This document shows positions 31,155 to 36,272 of a DNA stretch of 36,272 nucleotides, in pieces. Below the pieces are notes generated by a model. It did no database searches and had not been told where the DNA came from. It saw only the letters and a list, made by a program, of their open reading frames with translations. Each line of letters starts with the position of its first letter. The stretch's first letter is position 1. This DNA comes from an uncultured Eubacteriales bacterium (GTDB lineage: Bacteria; Bacillota; Clostridia; Oscillospirales; CAG-272), in the NCBI GenBank assembly GCA_900547725.1, contig URHR01000012.1, positions 1-36,272 of the forward strand, written 5' to 3'. The position numbers and the translations under genes were made by a program.

Positions 31155-31202
31155 AAAACGGCTGAACGCCATATGCCGGGCACATGGTTGATCAGCCGTT
31201 TT
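31155..31202 (-). promoter_or_regulatory. Leader hairpin of the minus-strand operon
   Basis: AAAACGGCTGA (31155-31165) pairs with TCAGCCGTTTT (31192-31202), and an inner CCATATG/CACATGG pairing (31169-31175 with 31181-31187) has one mismatch. In the RNA of the operon the hairpin ends in UUUUC and stands about 64 bases before the ATG, so it could be an attenuator or a stability element. Confidence 0.45.
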
Positions 31203-31289
31203 TCACCTTGCACTCCGCACGAATTCCCCTTCGGGATTGCCGGATTCATTCGTCCGTTCACGAATCATCCCGCAACGGCTTACAGGATA

Positions 31290-31318
31290 ATTATATCTCT
31301 TTTCGGCGGCTCTGGCAA
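31290..31318 (-). promoter_or_regulatory. Promoter of the nine-gene minus-strand operon
   Basis: On the minus strand TTGCCA (31313-31318), a 17-base spacer and TATAAT (31290-31295) are found. This gives a leader of about 190 bases before the beta-helix ATG. The rest of the gap 31092-31415 holds the leader hairpin and no gene. Confidence 0.7.
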
Positions 31319-31415
31319 GGCTTGTGACGGTCATTTTGCGGCTTATCCTATACACTTTTCAGACAGCGCCAGTTGGTTTTTGTAGATAGTTTCCAAATTA
31401 AAAAACGCTTTTTTG

Positions 31416-32369
31416 TCAAATATGTTCTGCACAAGGGTTCTTTTCTTCGGTGCGATTCTTCCGTCTCCATTCGGTTGGCGGCATACCGTAGCATTCGGTA
31501 AACACATGGCGAAAATGCCGGGAGCCGGAAAAATGCAGCATTTCCGAAATTTCCTCCACCGTATACTTCGTTGTGGACAGTAACTGCTTGGAAAACTCCA
31601 CCCGCTTCAGCATAATATACTTTGCAGGCGAAATTCCGATATTCTTCGCAAACATACGGGAGAGCGTCCGCTCGCTGATGTAAAAACTGAGGCAGAGGGA
31701 CGCGGGCGTCAGCTGCTCCAGGCGCAGATTGACCGAAATATACTCCACAATCTGATTGAACGCTACCCGCTCCGGCTTTTCCTGCTTCTTCTCCAGCCGG
31801 GTCACCATCCTCTCCAGAACCTCCATCACCAACTTCATCAGGCGAAAGTTATCCTGGCGCGGGTTCTGAAAATCAAACTCCATCAGAATCCGGTGAATCT
31901 CGTCCAGCTTGTCCTCGCTGTCCATCTGAACCACGTACACCGGCTCGTTCAGGTTGTAGGTATACATCAGCGCGTCCGCAAAGCGCCCGGTAAAGTTGAA
32001 CCACTTCTTTTCGTAAGGGTCATTCCTGTCGGAATACCATTTGGCGGGAATTGCACGGTTGATGATGTAAGTATCGCCCGCGTGCACCTCATAGCGCTTT
32101 CCTTCGGTCTCAATGTACCCCTTCCCGCTCACGACGTATTCCAGCACCACGGTATAGGGCGCGATCCGGTTTTTCTGGGAGATCTGGCAGTAATAATCTG
32201 CTGACGGGTGCGTAATCCCCGCAATCAGAGGCCAGAACTGCTTCTTGGCTCCCCGGAGATCGTTGGAATAAAAATAGTAATCCTCGGCAAGCGAGTTGAC
32301 CACCGAGTCGATTCTGCGGTACTTTTTGTAAAACGCTTCCATTTTCTCCATGCTTCTCTGCCCATCCAT
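31416..32369 (-). CDS. AraC-family regulator upstream of the minus-strand operon
   Basis: The 317-residue protein has an N-terminal cupin-like ligand part (YTVVLEYVVSGKGYIETEGKRY, HAGDTYIINRAIPAKWY) and a C-terminal AraC domain (LCLSFYISERTLSRMFAKNIG, then EISEMLHFSGSRHFRHVFTECYG and PPTEWRRKN). GGAGGAG precedes the ATG. Its own promoter is TTGCAA, 17 bases, TATACT (32412-32440). It lies directly upstream of the nine-gene operon on the same strand and is the best candidate for its control, probably in response to a sugar. Confidence 0.93.
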   Translation of the reverse strand: MDGQRSMEKMEAFYKKYRRIDSVVNSLAEDYYFYSNDLRGAKKQFWPLIAGITHPSADYYCQISQKNRIAPYTVVLEYVVSGKGYIETEGKRYEVHAGDTYIINRAIPAKWYSDRNDPYEKKWFNFTGRFADALMYTYNLNEPVYVVQMDSEDKLDEIHRILMEFDFQNPRQDNFRLMKLVMEVLERMVTRLEKKQEKPERVAFNQIVEYISVNLRLEQLTPASLCLSFYISERTLSRMFAKNIGISPAKYIMLKRVEFSKQLLSTTKYTVEEISEMLHFSGSRHFRHVFTECYGMPPTEWRRKNRTEEKNPCAEHI

Positions 32370-32411
32370 CGTTTACTCCTCCTCGCAAATGGTGTAACGT
32401 CCGTTTTTTAC

Positions 32412-32440
32412 AGTATACCACATTTGCCCGGCTTTTGCAA
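32412..32440 (-). promoter_or_regulatory. Promoter of the AraC gene at 31416
   Basis: On the minus strand TTGCAA (32435-32440), a 17-base spacer and TATACT (32412-32417), about 43 bases before the ATG. Confidence 0.7.
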
Positions 32441-32534
32441 GAGGGCAAAACAAGGAACGGGGCTGTAAAAAAGCCCCTTTGTGTTGGCGGGAGATGCCGG
32501 CTTCCCGACCGCAAATTTCCCGCTGTGCGTGAGC

Positions 32535-32560
32535 GCTTTTTGACACAAAACCGGCGCCTG
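32535..32560 (+). repeat. 26-base direct repeat, right copy
   Basis: Identical to 11598-11623 and in the same orientation. Here it forms one arm of the hicB terminator hairpin plus its tail; the left copy lacks the second arm. Confidence 0.7.
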
Positions 32561-32587
32561 TTACGGAAATCGTAACAGGCGCCGGTT
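32549..32587 (-). terminator. Terminator after the hicB-like gene
   Basis: Perfect 17-bp stem (32549-32565 with 32571-32587) and a 5-base loop, followed on the minus strand by TTTTGTGTC, just after the stop codon of the HicB-like gene. Confidence 0.75.
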
Positions 32588-32591
32588 GCTG

Positions 32592-32933
32592 TTAGTGATG
32601 GGGAGCGACAGATTGCGAAATTGCCTGCTCCACGGCTTGATTCAGTGTTGTCCCGTTCCGCATGGCGAGCGTTGCAATTGCCCGGTGCAGGGACGGGTCT
32701 ATTCGGACATTAAAGGTGCATTTGTAGGTCTTCTCCGGCACTTTTCCGACCTGCTCGCAGAAGGCGAGATAAGCGTCCACGGCATCGTGGAATGCACCTT
32801 CGATTCCGTCAACATTTTCGCTTTCGAATGTAACGAGGTCACCGATTCCGTCAATCTTTCCGTAAAGCACCTTGTCTTCTGCGGAATATTCAATGTTCGC
32901 GGAGTATCCCTTGTATTGCAATGTATTTGTCAT
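32592..32933 (-). CDS. HicB-family antitoxin-like protein (orphan)
   Basis: The 113-residue protein follows the HicB pattern: YKGYSANIEYSAEDKVLYGKI, then LVTFESENVDGIEGAFHDAVDAYL, and a C-terminal ribbon-helix-helix-like end NVRIDPSLHRAIATLAM. HicB proteins bind and block the HicA mRNA endonuclease and repress their own operon. No HicA-like ORF lies on either side, so this is an orphan; it may act alone as a repressor. The ATG at 32933 begins the family pattern, but its ribosome site is weak. It follows the PocR-AraC gene by 127 bases on the same strand. Confidence 0.82.
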   Translation of the reverse strand: MTNTLQYKGYSANIEYSAEDKVLYGKIDGIGDLVTFESENVDGIEGAFHDAVDAYLAFCEQVGKVPEKTYKCTFNVRIDPSLHRAIATLAMRNGTTLNQAVEQAISQSVAPHH

Positions 32934-33060
32934 GACAGATACCCAAGCGAGCCGAGACAACCAATCAGATTCATCGGAGAAAAGCCATCTTTCTGCCGTC
33001 ATCGGGACAACACCCCTGCGGATGTCGGTTGCACAGTGTGCATCGCGCAGGCTCGACCGC

Positions 33061-33975
33061 TCAGGGGTCATTGCATTCGGTCTCCCCGCTCTGCTTGCGT
33101 AGCGATTCCCGATATTCGGTGCAGGTCATGCCTGTACCCTTTTTGAACTGCTTGGCGAAATACGCAGGGTCACTGTAGCGCAGGGAAAGCGCAATGTTCT
33201 TGATGTTCATATTCGTCATACTGAGCAGACGTTTGGATTCTTCAATTCTGCAATCGTTCAGATACTTGGTAAAGGTTGTCCGCATTTCTTTCGATATGAA
33301 ATGGGAAAGGTGGGAAGCGCTCATGTCAAGTTCCCTTGCCGCATCCGCGATTCCCACATTCCGATAAAGGTTGTCCCGCACATATCGAATCAGTTCCCCC
33401 GACACCGACCTCTCGCTCCGCCTGATATAGTTGTCGCTGTAAATTTTCTGTGCGCAGATTTCCAGGAAATAGACATACGCGGAAAAGGTTTCATAGTCCA
33501 TGCAGGGCATCCGCCCCCACGCATGGCGGAAATCCTCTGCGGAATAGCGGCTGTCCGTAATCCGAAACCGTGCGGAAAACTCCCGCGCCGCATCCTCACT
33601 CATGCCGTTCTCCGCCAATGTCCGTTTGCGCACCTGCCCGATCATCAAAAAGCACTCCACCCGTTCTCCCGCAAGAATCGGGATAACTGCCTCCAAAAAG
33701 CCCATATGACATTCGTAAATCTGCGTTTTTCCGGTCTCCCGCGCCTGAAAAAAGGCTTTTCGGTCACAGGAAACACATTTCTTCATGAAGCTGCCGGAAC
33801 ACAGCTTCGCTTTTTCGCAAAACGTCAGATTCTCGAACTCGGGTGCCCAGTGCGGGTAATCCGAAATGATGGACATCTCTTCGTCGGTATCGTAGACACC
33901 AATCCGAATGCCGGAAATACGAAAAAAATTTTCCAACATCAGCTTGATTTGCGGACGGACTATAAATTTTTCCAA
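33061..33975 (-). CDS. PocR-domain AraC-family regulator
   Basis: The 304-residue protein has an N-terminal PocR-type sensor: LCSGSFMKKCVSCDRKA, YECHMGFLEAVIPI and a CFLMIGQVR segment, with the cysteine and histidine pattern of that domain, which in known regulators senses small organic molecules. The C-terminal half is an AraC helix-turn-helix pair (ELDMSASHLSHFISKEM, then IALSLRYSDPAYFAKQFKKGTGM). The start codon is TTG (33973-33975) seven bases after GGAGG. The gene is divergent to the GH42 beta-galactosidase and probably controls it. A 31-codon leader ORF overlaps the start. Confidence 0.9.
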   Translation of the reverse strand: MEKFIVRPQIKLMLENFFRISGIRIGVYDTDEEMSIISDYPHWAPEFENLTFCEKAKLCSGSFMKKCVSCDRKAFFQARETGKTQIYECHMGFLEAVIPILAGERVECFLMIGQVRKRTLAENGMSEDAAREFSARFRITDSRYSAEDFRHAWGRMPCMDYETFSAYVYFLEICAQKIYSDNYIRRSERSVSGELIRYVRDNLYRNVGIADAARELDMSASHLSHFISKEMRTTFTKYLNDCRIEESKRLLSMTNMNIKNIALSLRYSDPAYFAKQFKKGTGMTCTEYRESLRKQSGETECNDP

Positions 33976-34055
33976 AATGATACCTCCGCTGTTTTTTGAA
34001 AAAAAGTGAGATGCGCAGTGATATTGACCAAGGTCTCAAAAAGCGTATCCGCCAT
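33960..34055 (-). CDS. Leader ORF overlapping the PocR-AraC start (31 codons)
   Basis: An ATG at 34055 with AAGGGGA eight bases upstream opens 31 codons (MADTLFETLVNI to FWKNL) that end 16 bases inside the regulator gene. It runs over the regulator's GGAGG site, so its translation would affect regulator start. It may be a real uORF rather than a protein gene. Confidence 0.4.
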   Translation of the reverse strand: MADTLFETLVNITAHLTFFQKTAEVSFWKNL

Positions 34056-34089
34056 CGGAGATTCCCCTTATATCAATGATCTTCCCTTA

Positions 34090-34119
34090 ATTATACCATC
34101 CGTTCTGTCCTGTTGACAA
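34090..34119 (-). promoter_or_regulatory. Promoter of the PocR-AraC gene
   Basis: On the minus strand TTGTCA (34114-34119), an 18-base spacer and TATAAT (34090-34095). The RNA would start near 34083, so the leader ORF at 34055 would be transcribed. Confidence 0.65.
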
Positions 34120-34240
34120 CGGATAATCCTGCAATCTCTTGTATTATTCTGCTGAATATCGCAGAATTATACGGTAAAAAAGCGTTTGCGGAACAGGCAG
34201 AAAAAAAGCAGAATCCTACTAAAGAAAGCAACGAAGTCCA

Positions 34241-34269
34241 TTGACTTCCGCCGCAATACAGGCTACAAT
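34241..34269 (+). promoter_or_regulatory. Promoter of the GH42 gene
   Basis: TTGACT (34241-34246), a 17-base spacer and TACAAT (34264-34269), about 30 bases before the ATG. An A-rich region with direct runs of GCAGAAT (about 34157-34215) lies between the two divergent promoters and may hold regulator sites. Confidence 0.75.
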
Positions 34270-34298
34270 AAAGGCAACATATTGCACGGAGGGCGTTT

Positions 34299-36226
34299 AT
34301 GTACATCGGAGCTGCATACTATCCGGAACTCTGGGAGCGGGAGGAAATCGAACGGGATATCTCGCGTTGCCGTGAATACGGTATCAACCTGTTGCGCGTG
34401 GGAGAATTCGCATGGGAGAAGCTGGAGACCCGCGAGGGGAAATTTGATTTTGATTGGTTGGAGGATGTCATCAACCGCTTGTGGCAGGCGGGAATTTCGG
34501 TTCTGCTCTGTACGCCGACCTCCACGCCGCCGCGGTGGATGTTTGCAAAATACCCCGAGATCACCCGCATGGGGGCGGATGGAGCGCGCGAGGTCGTCTC
34601 CTCTCGCAACCATGTCTGCCGAACCTCTCCCTTGATGCGGGAGAAAAACCGCACCATTGTCGAAGCGTTGGCAGAGCGTTTCGGGCATCACCCCGGGGTG
34701 ATTGGATGGCAGATTGACAATGAGCTGTTCCCTATCAAAGCGGGTGCTTCTGCCCGCAATGCCGCGCGGCGTTCCGCGATTTCCTGCGGGAACGGTTCGG
34801 AACAATCGACGCGCTCAACCGCCATTGGGGAATGACCCGTTGGTCTCTCTCCTATGCCTCCTTTGAGGAAATCGAACCGCCGCGTCCCTCGGAATGGCGT
34901 CACCCTTCCCTGCGCACCGCATGGCGAACCTTTCAGTGCCGTCAGATTGAGACCTTTGCACGGGAACAGGCGGATATCCTGCACCGCCTTGCTTCCGGGC
35001 CCGTTGGGACAGACATGATGCCGAACAATGTGCTGTCCTACTACCGCATGAACGCGCCGATGGACGTGGTACAGTTCAACCACTACGATCCCGCCGCGGC
35101 GCTTCCCGACCTACCCTTTTCGTATAATTTCCTCCGCCCCATCAAATCCGCGCCGTTCTGGGTGACCGAGACGCAGGTCGGTTGGAACGGCAGTGAGTTT
35201 GCGGAAAACGGCGCGCGCCCCGTGGGAAACTGCTATGCCAACACGATGCTCCCCTTTCTCATGGGTGCGGAAGCCAATCTTTTCTGGCTCTTCCGCACGC
35301 ACCCGAACGGGCATGAGTTGGCGCACGGTGCGCTGTTCTCCGCCTGCGGCAGACCCTACCGCGTGAGCGAGGAGGTTCGCCGCGCGGCGCAGGATCTGAA
35401 ACGGTGCGAAGCCTTTCTTTCGCAAAGCCGCATCCGCTCGGAGATTGCGATTCACTATTCCACCGTTGCGGCAAACAACTTCGATTCCGCGCCGCTCCTC
35501 AAGGGCTTTTCCTATCGGAACACCCTGCGGGACAACTTCTGTCGTGCGCTCGGTCACCGCAATGTCGACCTCATCGACACGCCGCATTCGCCCGACGGTT
35601 ACCGCGTGATCTTCTCCCCGTTTCTCACAACGCTTGACCGCGGTCTGCTCGACCGCATGACGGCATGGGTGACAGCGGGCGGGACATGGATTGCAGGACC
35701 GATGGTCGACATTTTTACAGCCGACACGGTTCGCCCGACCGTCGCGCCGATGTTCTCTCTGGAGTCGCTTTGCGGCGCGCGCATCCGCTATCAGTCTCCC
35801 CTGGACGACCCGACGGTCACGGCGGCATGGGCGGACGGTTCTCCATGTGGGGTCTCTCTGACCTACGACGCTTTGGAGTCCGTCGACTGCGAAGTGCTTG
35901 CCACTTACGCAAGCGGGGAGTTCGCGGGCATGGCGGTGATCACGCGGCGGCAGATCGGCGCGGGGCAGCTTATTCTGCTCGGAAGTCTGCCGGATGCAGA
36001 GGGCGTGCGCAGACTTTGCGGGCTTCCGTCAATCCTTGCCGCGAGCGAAAATCTCTGCGTCACGGCGCGGGAGGGCGCAATCTGCGGCATCACGGTCGCG
36101 GAGCTTGAAAACCGCACGGGCGAGGTCACGCTCCCCCGCCCCTACCGTGACCTTCTCACCAACCGCATTCTGAACGGCACGGTAACGGTTGCTCCATATG
36201 AGGTGTTGGTATTGGCAGAAAAATAA
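34299..36226 (+). pseudogene. GH42 beta-galactosidase gene broken by a one-base deletion
   Basis: The gene encodes a glycoside hydrolase family 42 beta-galactosidase of about 642 residues. The first frame (34299-34730) has YIGAAYYPELW, LLRVGEFAW, a zinc cysteine in NHVCRTSP and the acid/base glutamate in WQIDNEL. At CCC 34730-34732 the frame breaks: adding one C gives NELFPYQSGCFCPQCRAAFRDF, the expected four-cysteine zinc site, and the second frame then runs to 36226 with the nucleophile glutamate in VTETQVGWNG. Both catalytic residues survive, so the break is young, a reversible C-run change, or an assembly error. No signal peptide; acts in the cytoplasm on galactosides. Divergent to the PocR-AraC gene. 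Confidence 0.85.
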
Positions 36227-36227
36227 G

Positions 36228-36250
36228 GCTTCGGATTTTGCCCGAAGCCC
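36228..36250 (+). terminator. Hairpin after the GH42 gene
   Basis: GGCTTCGG and CCGAAGCC pair around an ATTTTGC loop just after the stop codon. No T-run follows, so this is a weak or stabilising terminator. Confidence 0.5.
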
Positions 36251-36272
36251 CGCAGGATATTCCCCAAACGGG

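Noticed and set aside
1..36272. CRISPR array, prophage genes or transposase
   Set aside because: No regularly spaced repeats, no phage structural motifs and no transposase or integrase motifs were seen; only repeat scars remain.

Overview
The window looks like chromosomal DNA of a gut-type Clostridia bacterium, probably in the order Oscillospirales (inference). The reasons are moderately high GC, strong Gram-positive ribosome binding sites, many lipoprotein signal peptides, four AraC-family regulators, and enzymes for sugars found in host glycans and milk oligosaccharides. No plasmid, phage or CRISPR genes were seen.

Positions 1-4460 hold an amino-sugar module. On the minus strand, an AraC regulator is followed by a hexose/hexosamine phosphomutase and nagB. 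Divergent to them is an N-acetylhexosamine 1-kinase gene (nahK-like). Together these could carry N-acetylhexosamine through the 1-phosphate and 6-phosphate to fructose-6-phosphate, although no deacetylase or phosphorylase is present here. Positions 4460-11300 are housekeeping or miscellaneous: RNase HI, a stand-alone acyltransferase-fold protein with a flavin reductase, then cysS-gtrA-S41 peptidase (the last visibly AT-richer), and tRNA-Ser(GCU) with a duplicated 3' end behind it. A family of hairpin elements sits just after stop codons in this part, in the same orientation as the gene it follows.

Positions 11.6-32.4 kb are accessory and almost wholly devoted to the cell surface. A lipoprotein tyrosine-phosphatase-like gene converges on an AraC gene. 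Divergent from that AraC gene is a plus-strand operon (14751-20420): secreted beta-helix protein, metallophosphoesterase, a 45-residue peptide, a solute-binding lipoprotein and a second metallophosphoesterase as a lipoprotein. Converging on it is a nine-gene minus-strand operon (31091 down to 20611): secreted beta-helix protein, a 39-residue peptide of the same family, an MBL-fold hydrolase, a solute-binding lipoprotein, an MBL-fold lipoprotein, a second beta-helix protein, a small lipoprotein, a sugar isomerase-like TIM barrel and a beta-phosphoglucomutase-like HAD protein. The two operons share four component types: beta-helix protein with a common C-terminal domain, short peptide, orphan binding lipoprotein and metallohydrolase. 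I read them as two versions of one undescribed exported system. Direct repeats of 26 bases lie at 11.6 kb and 32.5 kb, on either side of it.

Positions 32.4-36.3 kb hold an orphan HicB-like antitoxin, a PocR-AraC regulator with a TTG start and an overlapping leader ORF, and divergently a GH42 beta-galactosidase gene broken by one missing C. All functions are assigned by reading motifs; no database search was possible.
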